Positions 1 through 6,508 are shown, counted from the stretch's first letter. The stretch is DNA of 33,332 nt from an uncultured Geobacter sp. (GCA_903915655.1 CAIWTU010000011.1:1-33332); one strand, 5' to 3'. Translations and numbers: made by a program. The notes: generated from the letters alone by a model not told the origin.

Positions 1-1
1 A

Positions 2-325
2 GGAATTGCATCCAGAGAAAAAGTCAACAAAAGATTCCTGGAAGCGTGCAAAGGGAAGCCGCAGGGTTTGTCTATCAGTTTCGAATCACCTGCCGTTCTT
101 TTCAAAGTGATTTCCGGCCATCGCTGGGAACTGCTCAAGATGATGACCGGTGCCGGGGCTATGTCGATACGCGAAGCAGCACGCCGCTTGGGAAGAGACA
201 TCAAGGCAGTGCATGGTGACGTGTCAGCGCTTTTGAAGATCGGAATACTTCATAAAACCGATGATGGCCAGATCGAATTCCCCTTCGATGCCATTCATGT
301 TGATTTTCTGCTCCAAGCCGCCTGA
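2..325 (+). CDS. TumA-type (HVO_A0114 family) antitoxin / DNA-binding protein, 5' end cut by window
   Basis: The reading frame is open to the left edge, so the start codon lies outside the window; a TTG at 68 is in frame but is probably internal. The visible 107 residues contain the family core: the segment SFESPAVLFKVISGHRWELL, then a winged-helix stretch with SIREAARRLGRD and VHGDVSALL, and the C-terminal FPFDAIHVDFLLQAA. From memory this matches COG4190/HVO_A0114 transcriptional-regulator-like antitoxins, which are normally encoded just downstream of a TumE (DUF6516) toxin. A toxin gene is therefore expected immediately upstream of this window. The role would be toxin neutralisation and operon autoregulation. 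Family assignment is fairly secure; the toxin partner is inference. Confidence 0.8.
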   Translation, partial: GIASREKVNKRFLEACKGKPQGLSISFESPAVLFKVISGHRWELLKMMTGAGAMSIREAARRLGRDIKAVHGDVSALLKIGILHKTDDGQIEFPFDAIHVDFLLQAA

Positions 326-535
326 GTGCGCGGCATTATAGACAAGGACCTCCGGGGACGTTGTTTATTTGTTGATTATTCCCAAAAGAACGGGATCGTC
401 CTGCACCAACTTCTCCCCCCGCCCAGCGGCAACACCAAATCTCCAACCAGAAAGTTCGACCCGCCCGAAAACCGGCGGGTCAACTTCATGCCGTTGACCA
501 GAGGAAATAAATACATCTAACACCACCCCCTCAGA

Positions 536-572
536 AAAATGTAAGCGGCGTCTCTGATGCTGCTTACATTTT
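536..572. repeat. 11-bp perfect inverted repeat
   Basis: AAAATGTAAGC (536-546) pairs exactly with GCTTACATTTT (562-572) across a 15-base loop. It would form a hairpin with an A-run on one side and a T-run on the other. It could be a weak bidirectional terminator behind the antitoxin gene, or an operator. Confidence 0.6.
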
Positions 573-712
573 CCGTCAGCGCCTGGGGTCAGGCCAAGTG
601 GTACGTCAAGGGGCTCAATGAGAAGGACAGATCACGGCAGGTAGAGGTGTTGAAGGAGATTTGCAGGACTGATTTAAAGGGTGTAAAAAATAGTTTGAAA
701 AGGGTAAGATAG
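557..712 (+). CDS. Possible 51-residue small protein or gene remnant
   Basis: ATG at 557 to TAG at 712. The product starts with a short hydrophobic run (MLLTFSVSAW) and continues as a basic, lysine/arginine-rich helix ending in KNSLKRVR. No clear ribosome binding site precedes it and the start sits in the loop of an inverted repeat. The composition is protein-like, so it may be the 3' remnant of a decayed gene. I do not recognise the family. Confidence 0.2.
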   Translation: MLLTFSVSAWGQAKWYVKGLNEKDRSRQVEVLKEICRTDLKGVKNSLKRVR

Positions 713-783
713 CTGTCGCACTCTATCAGACTAGACAGAGATGAATATTACAAAATGCTTTCACTACAAGGAACGGAATAACC

Positions 784-1317
784 ATGGAGAAAAAAGAAAT
801 AAGTAAGATCAAACTGTTGTACGTTACAAATATCTCTTTTGATGCCACGGAAGATGATTTGAGGCGGATGTTTTCAGTCGCGGGAACGGTTCGCTCAATC
901 AAGCTGTTGACTGACCCCCAAAGCGGCAAGTTCAGGGGGTGCGGTTTTGTCGAAATGTCAGCTGTCGCTGAAGCAAAGGAAGCGGTTGCTACCCTGGACG
1001 AAGCTCTTTTGATAGATCGTCTGCTTACGGTAGTTGTGGCACGGGAGTCCAAGCCGAAGGAACAGCTGCCCGCCGCTGACAAAAGGAAGCGACCCCGCCC
1101 TGTAGCAAGTGAGGGGGGAAAGCCGAAGCCGCGTACTTTCGGCGCTGCGCAAAAGGTATCGAAGAGTATTTCCGCTCCTGCAGTAGCAGGGAAACCGGGA
1201 AGAAAGGGGCGTCCCTCTGATGCCGCACAGGTAAAACCGGGCCGGAGCGGGCGACCCTCTGATGCCGCACAGGTAAAACCGGGCCGGAGCGGGCGACCCG
1301 GGAAGGGAAGGAAATAG
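784..1317 (+). CDS. RRM-domain RNA-binding protein with basic C-terminal tail
   Basis: 177 residues. Residues about 11-88 form one RNA recognition motif: RNP2 is LLYVTNI and RNP1 is FRGCGFVEM, with the usual spacing. The rest (about 89-177) is a disordered tail rich in Lys, Arg, Pro and Gly, ending in repeats of GRSGRPSDAAQVKP. Single-RRM proteins of this kind in bacteria bind RNA and are often cold-induced. This one has a longer tail than the common form of about 90 residues, which may add non-specific RNA contacts. ATG 784 is preceded by AAGGAA about 8 bases upstream. It is a single gene, convergent with the OmpH gene. A TTGAAA at 695 followed by AGCTGT weakly resembles the promoter shared by the cold-shock genes in this window. 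Confidence 0.88.
   Translation: MEKKEISKIKLLYVTNISFDATEDDLRRMFSVAGTVRSIKLLTDPQSGKFRGCGFVEMSAVAEAKEAVATLDEALLIDRLLTVVVARESKPKEQLPAADKRKRPRPVASEGGKPKPRTFGAAQKVSKSISAPAVAGKPGRKGRPSDAAQVKPGRSGRPSDAAQVKPGRSGRPGKGRK
1207..1290 (+). repeat. 42-bp tandem repeat, two copies, inside the RRM gene
   Basis: Two adjacent 42-base units (1207-1248 and 1249-1290) differ at a single position (CGT versus CGA). Each encodes GRPSDAAQVKPGRS, and a partial third unit follows. The near identity points to recent slippage, so the tail length may vary between strains. Confidence 0.9.
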
Positions 1318-1371
1318 TCCGTTTAATACGCTTACACTCTTCCCTCTTCCTTGCGACGGTTTTCCCGCCGG

Positions 1372-2061
1372 CTAAAGCTTCAGCTCTTCCTTATCGATCC
1401 TCTCGGTTATGGCGCTGGTGACATCAACCCCTTCTACTCCGCTTCCCAAGAAGAGGAGATCCTTCCTGGCTGTAATGGCGGCGAAACCTGCCTCCTTGCC
1501 ATACTCGGTCGAGGCCTTTTCTATCGCCTGGTAAAGTTTGAAGGTGAGCTGCTCTTCCAGGCCGCGAAGCTCTTTTTCGGCGCTTTGGGCGTATTTCTGG
1601 AAGGCTTCTATCTTCTGCTGGAATTCTTTGGCCTTGGTTGCCTTCTGTTGGGGGGTGAACTGTGCGATCTTTGCTTCGATAGCCTGCTTCTGCTTCTCCA
1701 GCTGCTTCTGCTTTGAAATGATGGCGGCCTGATACTTTTCAGCTTTTTCCTTAAGCCGTTGGCTGATTTTCTTGCCGGGGAGCGAATCGGTAGCGAAGCG
1801 GTTCATATCAACGAAACCGAAACGGATAACCGGTTTTCCGGGCTGCGCCGGTTGGGCTGTCGGCAGAGCCTGGATTGCTGCGCCCGAAGATTTTTCGGCG
1901 GGAACAGATTTCGAGGCCGGAGCGGGGGAAGGTGAAGCGGTTGACGTGGTGGCAACCGGTGCCGGTGCGGGTGCCGGTTCCGCCGCAAGGGCGATGCCTG
2001 GCTGGGTAAGGGTGAATGCAATAAAAAGCTTGATGGCGCCAGAGCGGAGATCGGTCAGCAT
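1372..2061 (-). CDS. OmpH/Skp family periplasmic chaperone
   Basis: 229 residues. An N-terminal signal peptide (about residues 1-27, ending in GIALAA) is followed by a low-complexity Ala/Pro/Ser linker (about 28-78), then the OmpH/Skp region from about residue 80 (FGFVDMNRF). That region has the long Lys/Gln/Glu-rich helical arms (about 95-185) expected to form the coiled-coil tentacles. Skp-like proteins bind unfolded outer-membrane proteins in the periplasm. The Ala/Pro linker makes this longer than E. coli Skp (about 160 residues). The ATG at 2061 has AGAGG just upstream on the minus strand. It is not next to bamA or lpxD here, unlike the classical skp locus, so it may be an additional paralogue. 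Confidence 0.82.
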   Translation of the reverse strand: MLTDLRSGAIKLFIAFTLTQPGIALAAEPAPAPAPVATTSTASPSPAPASKSVPAEKSSGAAIQALPTAQPAQPGKPVIRFGFVDMNRFATDSLPGKKISQRLKEKAEKYQAAIISKQKQLEKQKQAIEAKIAQFTPQQKATKAKEFQQKIEAFQKYAQSAEKELRGLEEQLTFKLYQAIEKASTEYGKEAGFAAITARKDLLFLGSGVEGVDVTSAITERIDKEELKL

Positions 2062-2119
2062 GTAATACCTCTTGGCGGACGAGTTGACCGCAGCATGTTT
2101 GGGTTTTTTATGGCTGATG

Positions 2120-2248
2120 AGACTCTTGCAAAATGATAGTCATCCCCGAATGCCTCTATCGGGGATCCAGTCTTTTCAGTCAGAAAAAATCTGGATTCCG
2201 GCTAGAAGCCTGCCGGAATGACAATTATTCCGACTTTTGCAAGAGGCT
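2120..2248. repeat. Composite inverted-repeat element (MITE-like, with two dRS3-like palindromes)
   Basis: The ends are 14-base inverted repeats with one mismatch (AGACTCTTGCAAAA at 2120-2133; TTTTGCAAGAGGCT at 2235-2248). Inside are two hairpins: ATCCCCGA/TCGGGGAT (2142-2149, 2159-2166) and ATTCCGGC/GCCGGAAT (2195-2202, 2212-2219). The two inner units have the same GTCAT...ATCCAG layout but face each other. The layout resembles short dispersed repeats such as Neisseria dRS3; the comparison is from memory. Confidence 0.75.
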
Positions 2249-2304
2249 ATGATAATACCGCTTTTCCGTCAGGTAGGCAATCAAAAGAAGGAATAAAAAG
2301 AATA

Positions 2305-2318
2305 ATAGTGATCACTAT
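2305..2318. promoter_or_regulatory. 14-bp perfect palindrome, possible operator
   Basis: ATAGTGATCACTAT is fully self-complementary. It lies in the divergent interval between the OmpH and winged-helix-like genes and could bind a dimeric regulator. Confidence 0.4.
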
Positions 2319-2366
2319 CGGGAGATATGCAGATCCGTCGGAGGATAAATCAATTCCTTGCGTCAA

Positions 2367-2439
2367 GGTGGATAACTTTTCCACATATTCCTGAAAACCC
2401 GCATAATTCCGGTATCGGTGCCTGATAAACTGTGGATAT
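2367..2439. other. Cluster of DnaA-box-like 9-mers
   Basis: TTTTCCACA (2377-2385) fits TTWTNCACA. GGTGGATAA (2367-2375) and TGTGGATAT (2431-2439) are one-mismatch boxes on the other strand. They lie within 250 bases of a gene whose product resembles part of a replication initiator. Binding by DnaA is inference. Confidence 0.35.
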
Positions 2440-2617
2440 CTCTGTTGATAAAAAGAGGTGTCGCTGAAAGATGGCACTAAAACTATTGGCTTTTTAGCTT
2501 TTTTACGATAGCTGTGGCATCCGGTTTCATCTTTCTGTAAAGGATTCAAGAGATTTGTTTTTTCTCTTTAACCGGAGTCATGCTATACTGGGAAAAAAAG
2601 AGGAGGTTATATTTCAA

Positions 2618-2980
2618 ATGGGTGGCATAAAAGAAGTTAGTTTTTCGGCATTCGTATCCAACCTCTCCCCTGCTGCTTTTGCATGTTTCAAGGTTCTGCT
2701 TGACACTGCCAGGGACAAGATTGTTCAAGCAGGTCCGCAGGGGGAGTATGAGGCCCCACTGGCTCAACTCCTGGAAGAGAGTGCAATCGGGGACGTTGAG
2801 GCTGTCGCAAGCTCAATCAAGGAAATAATTCAATGTCGGGTTGATGTAAAAAAAGGGGAATTCCAGTACTTTTATCCCTTTTTATCTTCCGTGCGGATAG
2901 AGGGCGGACTAATAAAATATGGGATGTTTCAGGAGATCGAGTCTCTCCTCCCGAACTACTCACTACCTGGTACCGGTTAG
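2618..2980 (+). CDS. Small hypothetical protein, winged-helix-like (faint Rep_3 similarity)
   Basis: The start was set at ATG 2618, not the in-frame upstream start at 2555, because AGGAGG (2601-2606) sits 11 bases ahead of it and a TATACT -10 lies at 2584. The product has 120 residues. The C-terminal part (YPFLSSVRIEGGLIKYGMFQ, about residues 87-106, then EIESLLPN) recalls the beta-wing and closing helix of Rep_3 plasmid initiators. The middle (about 45-75) could be the winged-helix recognition part. There is no membrane segment or signal. The similarity is a visual impression and no family is certain. It is followed by a strong bidirectional terminator shared with csp1. Confidence 0.6.
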   Translation: MGGIKEVSFSAFVSNLSPAAFACFKVLLDTARDKIVQAGPQGEYEAPLAQLLEESAIGDVEAVASSIKEIIQCRVDVKKGEFQYFYPFLSSVRIEGGLIKYGMFQEIESLLPNYSLPGTG

Positions 2981-3007
2981 ATTTTGTAACCGGCGAAAAA
3001 AAGCAAA

Positions 3008-3037
3008 AAAAAGCCCCGAGTTTCCTCGGGGCTTTTT
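3008..3037. terminator. Bidirectional Rho-independent terminator
   Basis: AAAAAGCCCCGAG (3008-3020) pairs perfectly with CTCGGGGCTTTTT (3025-3037) around a TTTC loop, with A-run and T-run arms. It serves both the (+) gene ending at 2980 and csp1 on the minus strand. Confidence 0.93.
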
Positions 3038-3058
3038 GTCGGTTAATGATTCTTGTAG

Positions 3059-3259
3059 TTAAACTTTGGCCACGTTGGCTGCCTGCAGTCCCTTGGGACC
3101 TTTGACCACCTCAAACGTTACCCTGTCGCCTTCTGCAAGGGATTTGAAACCGTTGCCTGCGATGGCGGAGAAATGACAGAAAACATCCTCTCCTGTCTCC
3201 TGCTCAAGAAACCCAAAACCTTTGCTGTCGTTAAACCATTTTACTGTTCCGTTTACCAT
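3059..3259 (-). CDS. Cold-shock protein (CspA family), copy 1
   Basis: 66 residues, the standard length for one cold-shock domain. RNP1 is KGFGFL (within [12 protein letters not shown]) and RNP2 is DVFCHF, where the usual Val is Cys. It binds single-stranded RNA and DNA and is expected to act as an RNA chaperone. It is a close paralogue of csp2 at 20601. On the minus strand GAGGAGAAGG precedes ATG 3259. A 5' leader of about 60 bases separates it from a TTGCAA/TATGGT promoter (3347-3352; 3324-3329) with a 17-base spacer. Confidence 0.95.
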   Translation of the reverse strand: MVNGTVKWFNDSKGFGFLEQETGEDVFCHFSAIAGNGFKSLAEGDRVTFEVVKGPKGLQAANVAKV

Positions 3260-3288
3260 TTACGTACCTTCTCCTCAAACTTCTTGTT

Positions 3289-3352
3289 GGTTTTTATCCG
3301 GGTAAATCCGCGGACGTCTGGACACCATAACAGCTTTCAATGAACATTGCAA
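3289..3352 (-). promoter_or_regulatory. csp1 promoter and leader element shared with csp2 and the DEAD-box gene
   Basis: Minus strand: -35 TTGCAA (3352-3347), 17-base spacer, -10 TATGGT (3329-3324). The core AAAGCTGTTATGGT (3337-3324) nearly matches the cores before csp2 and the helicase gene. The leader (3315-3289) begins GTCCGCGGAT and contains CCCGGATAAAAA, aligning with the csp2 leader. Confidence 0.65.
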
Positions 3353-3476
3353 GCAACTTTTTTGTCAGGTCTAAAAAAAGAAATTGCTGCTTGACAGGCA
3401 ATGGTGCTATAAAAATAAAGTTCTTCTGAAACCACAGGGTGGGTGCCCTCTGGTTTTTATTTCTAAAAGGATACTG

Positions 3477-4688
3477 ATGATGCCGGATAAACAGTGGAGA
3501 GTCGGTCCAGAATCGGAGCGGATGATAGGGTTGGGACACCCATGGATAATAGCCGATGCTTACACGAAAAGATGGCCGGCAGGAGAATCGGGTGATCTGG
3601 TCAAGCTAACCGATGAAAAGGGTCGATTTCTGGCCACTGCCCTTCTCGATCCGGCTGAACGGGTTGTGGCAAGGGTGCTTGACCGGAAAGAGATGATGCT
3701 TGACCGGGCGTGGCTCTCTAGGCGGCTGCGGGGGGCAATCGAATTACGTAAAGCCCATGCGGAGCTGGGTGATACCAATGCCTACCGGCTGATCAACGCC
3801 GAAGGGGACGGTCTCCCCGGTTTGACGGTAGACCTCTACGGGGAGTACCTCGTTGTTCAGCTCTACTCCTCTGCCTGGCGCATCCATCTGCAGTTGCTGA
3901 GCCAGCTACTGCAGGAACTGCTTCAGCCCGCGGGGATCTATGAAAAATCACGACCGCAGAAGACCCGGCAGCTGGAGCAGACAAGCGACACGAAAAAGTA
4001 CAGCCGGCTGATGGCCGGCTCGCCTGCTCCGCAACCGCTGGAGGTACGGGAAAACGGCCTTAACTTCCTGGTAAAGCTGGAAGAGGGGCTCAATACTGGG
4101 CTTTTTCTTGACCAGCGCAAAAATCGCCGGGAGCTGATGACCCGTGTCAGTGGGAAACGTCTGCTCAATCTGTTTGCCTATACAGCCTCTTTTTCGGTAT
4201 CGGCTGTGGCCGCCGGGGCAAGCCGGGTCACCAGCGTCGATGCTTCTCCGACTTACACCGAATGGGCCAAAGCGAATTTTGGCGTCAACCGGCTGAACCC
4301 GAAACGCCATGACTTCATAGTCGGTGACTGCCTTTCTGTCCTGCACGATCTGGCGCGGCAGGGGAAAAATTACGACATTATCATCATGGATCCCCCCTCA
4401 TTTTCAACCACAAACAGCAGCCGTTTCACTACCCGTGGCGGTACTTCGGGGCTGGTGGCTGCGGCGCTCCCTTTGCTGCAACCCGGGGGGCTGCTGATCA
4501 CCTCATCCAACCACCAGAAGATCGATGTAGCCGACTACCTGAAGGAGTTGCGCCGCGGCGCCCTCCAGGCCGGATCTGGACTGCAGGTCATTTCCCTGTC
4601 GGGACAACCGGAAGATTTCCCCTATCCGGTGACATTCCCAGAGGGGCGTTATCTGAAATATGCGGTCTGCGTGAAAAGAGTGATATGA
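3477..4688 (+). CDS. RlmI-like class I SAM-dependent rRNA methyltransferase
   Basis: The start was set at ATG 3477 (AAAGG at 3466-3470), giving 403 residues; the open frame extends upstream without a better site. The N-terminal part (about 15-75) is a PUA-like RNA-binding domain (GHPWIIADAYTKRW). The Rossmann methyltransferase follows, with SAM motif I LLNLFAYTASFSVSAVAAGA and motif IV DIIIMDPPSFS. This is the layout of the RlmI/RlmK-type 23S rRNA methyltransferases. RlmI makes m5C1962 with a catalytic Cys in motif VI; here that segment reads LLITSSNHQKI and has no Cys, so m5C chemistry is doubtful. A different base may be methylated. The gene stands alone, ahead of the ABC-F gene. Confidence 0.82.
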   Translation: MMPDKQWRVGPESERMIGLGHPWIIADAYTKRWPAGESGDLVKLTDEKGRFLATALLDPAERVVARVLDRKEMMLDRAWLSRRLRGAIELRKAHAELGDTNAYRLINAEGDGLPGLTVDLYGEYLVVQLYSSAWRIHLQLLSQLLQELLQPAGIYEKSRPQKTRQLEQTSDTKKYSRLMAGSPAPQPLEVRENGLNFLVKLEEGLNTGLFLDQRKNRRELMTRVSGKRLLNLFAYTASFSVSAVAAGASRVTSVDASPTYTEWAKANFGVNRLNPKRHDFIVGDCLSVLHDLARQGKNYDIIIMDPPSFSTTNSSRFTTRGGTSGLVAAALPLLQPGGLLITSSNHQKIDVADYLKELRRGALQAGSGLQVISLSGQPEDFPYPVTFPEGRYLKYAVCVKRVI

Positions 4689-4729
4689 AACCGGGCCGAC
4701 CAGAATAAAAGGATATCTGCAAAAAAGGA

Positions 4730-4759
4730 TTGCAGTTAAGATGCGAATAATGTTATAAT
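4730..4759 (+). promoter_or_regulatory. Sigma-70-type promoter ahead of the ABC-F gene
   Basis: -35 TTGCAG (4730-4735), 18-base spacer, perfect -10 TATAAT (4754-4759). Transcription would begin near 4766, just before the hairpin at 4773-4797. Confidence 0.65.
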
Positions 4760-4772
4760 TTACAATTAATTG

Positions 4773-4807
4773 AACCACGGGGCTCATTCCCGTGGTTTTT
4801 ATTTTTT
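4773..4807 (+). terminator. Rho-independent terminator / possible attenuator in the ABC-F leader
   Basis: AACCACGGG (4773-4781) pairs with CCCGTGGTT (4789-4797), followed by a T-rich run to 4807. It lies downstream of the best promoter and only 20 bases before the ABC-F start. It either ends transcription of the methyltransferase gene, or attenuates the ABC-F gene, or both. Confidence 0.85.
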
Positions 4808-4826
4808 CACAAGGGAGTTTTAAAGC

Positions 4827-6464
4827 ATGATCAGTGCATCAAGCGTAACCCTCGCCTATGGCAAGAGGGTCTTATTCAAAGACGTCAACATGAAATTTAC
4901 TCCGGGGAACTGTTATGGATTGATCGGCGCCAATGGCGCAGGGAAATCAACCTTCCTCAAGATACTGTCCGGTGAGATCGACCCGGATCAGGGGCAGATT
5001 TCGGTTGGGAGCAGGGAACGAATTGCAGTATTACGTCAGGACCAGTTCGCCTTTGATGAGGAGACGGTCTTCAACGCCGTCATCATGGGACATCGGCTCC
5101 TTTACAAGATTATGGCAGAGCGGGAGGCGATCTACTCCAAGGCCGATTTTTCCGAGGAGGATGGGGTCCGTTCTGCGGAACTGGAGGCGGAATTTGCCGA
5201 GATGAACGGCTACGATGCAGAGTCCGAGGCAGCCGTGCTCCTGAATGGTCTTGGTATTCCCGAGGAGCTGCGCCACAAGAAAATGAAGGAACTGGAAGCG
5301 GGAGACAAGGTAAGGGTTCTCCTCGCCCAGGCCCTGTTCGGGAACCCGGACGTTCTGCTCCTGGATGAGCCGACCAACCACCTGGACCTCAAGTCCATAT
5401 CGTGGCTGGAGGATTTTCTGTTCCGTTTTCCCAATACGGTCATCGTCGTTTCCCATGACCGGCATTTTTTGAACCAGGTCTGCACCCATATAGCCGATAT
5501 CGACTTCGGGCGGATCCAGGTCTACGTAGGGAATTACGACTTCTGGTACCAGGCGAGCCAGCTGAATCTCAAGCAGAAGCAGGACGATAACCGCAAGGTT
5601 ACCGACAAGGCCAACGAGTTGAAGGAATTTATACAGCGCTTCAGCTCTAATGCGTCCAAGGCGAAGCAGGCCACATCCCGCAAGAAACTGCTTGAGAAGC
5701 TTACCATCGAGGATATGCCGACCTCGTCGCGCAAATACCCATATGTCGTATTCAAGCCGGAACGTCCCTGTGGCGATATCATACTGGAGATTCAGGGGCT
5801 TTCCAAGGAAATCGACGGGGTGCCGATCCTGAACGACCTGACCCTCACCGTACGGAAGGGAGACAAGATAGCCTTTGTGGGAGCGAACAGCCTGGCAAAG
5901 ACGATCCTTTTTCAGATCCTTGCCGGTGAGATGGAGCCTGACAGCGGCAGCTTCCGCTGGGGTGTAACTATCACATCCGCCTATTTCCCGAAAGAGAACG
6001 CCGCTTTCTTCGCCAACGACCTGAACCTGATCGAGTGGCTCGGCCAGTATTCCCCCCCCACGGAAGGGGAGTCCTTTGCCCGGGGATTCCTCGGCAGGAT
6101 GCTCTTCTCCGGGGAAGAGGCGCTGAAGAAAACCAGCGTCCTCTCCGGGGGTGAACGGGTCCGTTGCATGTTGTCCCGGATGATGCTGTCAGGCTCCAAT
6201 GCCCTCATCCTGGACGAACCGACCAACCACCTGGATCTGGAATCGATCACCGCCCTGAACAACGGGCTAATCGCTTTCTCCGAGGTGGTTCTCTTCTGCT
6301 CCCATGACCACCAGTTTGTCTCTACCGTGGCGAACCGGATCGTAGAGATTACACCAGTGGGGATTATCGATCGGGTGATGGGCTTTGAAGAGTACCTGGA
6401 AGACGGAGAGGTGTCGAAGCTCCGGGACGAGCTTTTCCATGGACACCGGGAGCTTTCGCTGTAA
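4827..6464 (+). CDS. ABC-F ATPase, YbiT subfamily
   Basis: 545 residues, two ATP-binding domains and no membrane segments. NBD1 has Walker A GANGAGKST (about 35-43) and Walker B DVLLLDEPTNHLD. The central linker (about 240-320) is charged and helical, as in ABC-F ribosome-binding factors. NBD2 has signature LSGGERVR and Walker B ALILDEPTNHLD. The opening and DQFAFDEETV match YbiT from memory. Two key motifs are degenerate: the NBD1 signature reads LEAGDK and the NBD2 Walker A reads GANSLAKT. One composite ATP site (Walker A1 with signature 2) is therefore complete and the other is not. ABC-F proteins act at the ribosomal E site in translation; YbiT's exact role is unclear. AGGGAG (4812-4817) supports ATG 4827. 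Confidence 0.92.
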   Translation: MISASSVTLAYGKRVLFKDVNMKFTPGNCYGLIGANGAGKSTFLKILSGEIDPDQGQISVGSRERIAVLRQDQFAFDEETVFNAVIMGHRLLYKIMAEREAIYSKADFSEEDGVRSAELEAEFAEMNGYDAESEAAVLLNGLGIPEELRHKKMKELEAGDKVRVLLAQALFGNPDVLLLDEPTNHLDLKSISWLEDFLFRFPNTVIVVSHDRHFLNQVCTHIADIDFGRIQVYVGNYDFWYQASQLNLKQKQDDNRKVTDKANELKEFIQRFSSNASKAKQATSRKKLLEKLTIEDMPTSSRKYPYVVFKPERPCGDIILEIQGLSKEIDGVPILNDLTLTVRKGDKIAFVGANSLAKTILFQILAGEMEPDSGSFRWGVTITSAYFPKENAAFFANDLNLIEWLGQYSPPTEGESFARGFLGRMLFSGEEALKKTSVLSGGERVRCMLSRMMLSGSNALILDEPTNHLDLESITALNNGLIAFSEVVLFCSHDHQFVSTVANRIVEITPVGIIDRVMGFEEYLEDGEVSKLRDELFHGHRELSL

Positions 6465-6470
6465 AAAACG

Positions 6471-6508
6471 GAAGGTACGGGGCAAAGCCTGCTTTGCCCC
6501 GTACCTTC
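6471..6508. terminator. Perfect 18-bp hairpin after the ABC-F gene
   Basis: The arms 6471-6488 and 6491-6508 are exactly complementary (starting GAAGGTACGGGGCAAAGC) with only a CT between them. No T-run follows on the plus strand, though an A-run precedes it. It is likely an RNA 3'-end or processing structure, or a rho-assisted terminator. Confidence 0.65.

Larger units (their letters stand above)
326..783. other. Non-coding or degenerate interval
   Basis: About 460 bases without a convincing gene. It holds an 8-bp inverted repeat (458-465 with 474-481, GACCCGCC/GGCGGGTC) without a T-tract, an 11-bp perfect inverted repeat at 536-572, and a short open frame at 557-712. A GTG-initiated frame at 326-520 directly abuts the antitoxin stop but has no ribosome binding site and no recognisable motif, so it is not called. 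Confidence 0.6.
2062..2617. other. Intergenic region with composite repeat, palindrome and DnaA-box-like sites
   Basis: Between the divergent OmpH and winged-helix-like genes. It contains a composite inverted-repeat element (2120-2248), a 14-bp perfect palindrome ATAGTGATCACTAT (2305-2318), DnaA-box-like 9-mers at 2367-2375, 2377-2385 and 2431-2439, and a candidate -10 TATACT at 2584-2589. A minus-strand frame at 2247-2549 has no recognisable features and runs into the repeat, so it is not called. Confidence 0.6.

Noticed and set aside
326-520. GTG-initiated 64-residue frame directly after the antitoxin stop
   Set aside because: No ribosome binding site, proline-rich random composition and no family signal; it also contains a hairpin.
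2367-2439. Chromosomal replication origin
   Set aside because: Only a few imperfect DnaA boxes, and no dnaA, dnaN or AT-rich unwinding element beside them; kept only as a weak site cluster.
2247-2549. 100-residue minus-strand frame upstream of the winged-helix-like gene
   Set aside because: Ends inside a repeat element, overlaps the DnaA-box-like cluster and has no recognisable domain.
3384-3476. N-terminal extension of the RlmI-like protein
   Set aside because: ATG 3477 has AAAGG at the right distance and the extension has no family similarity.
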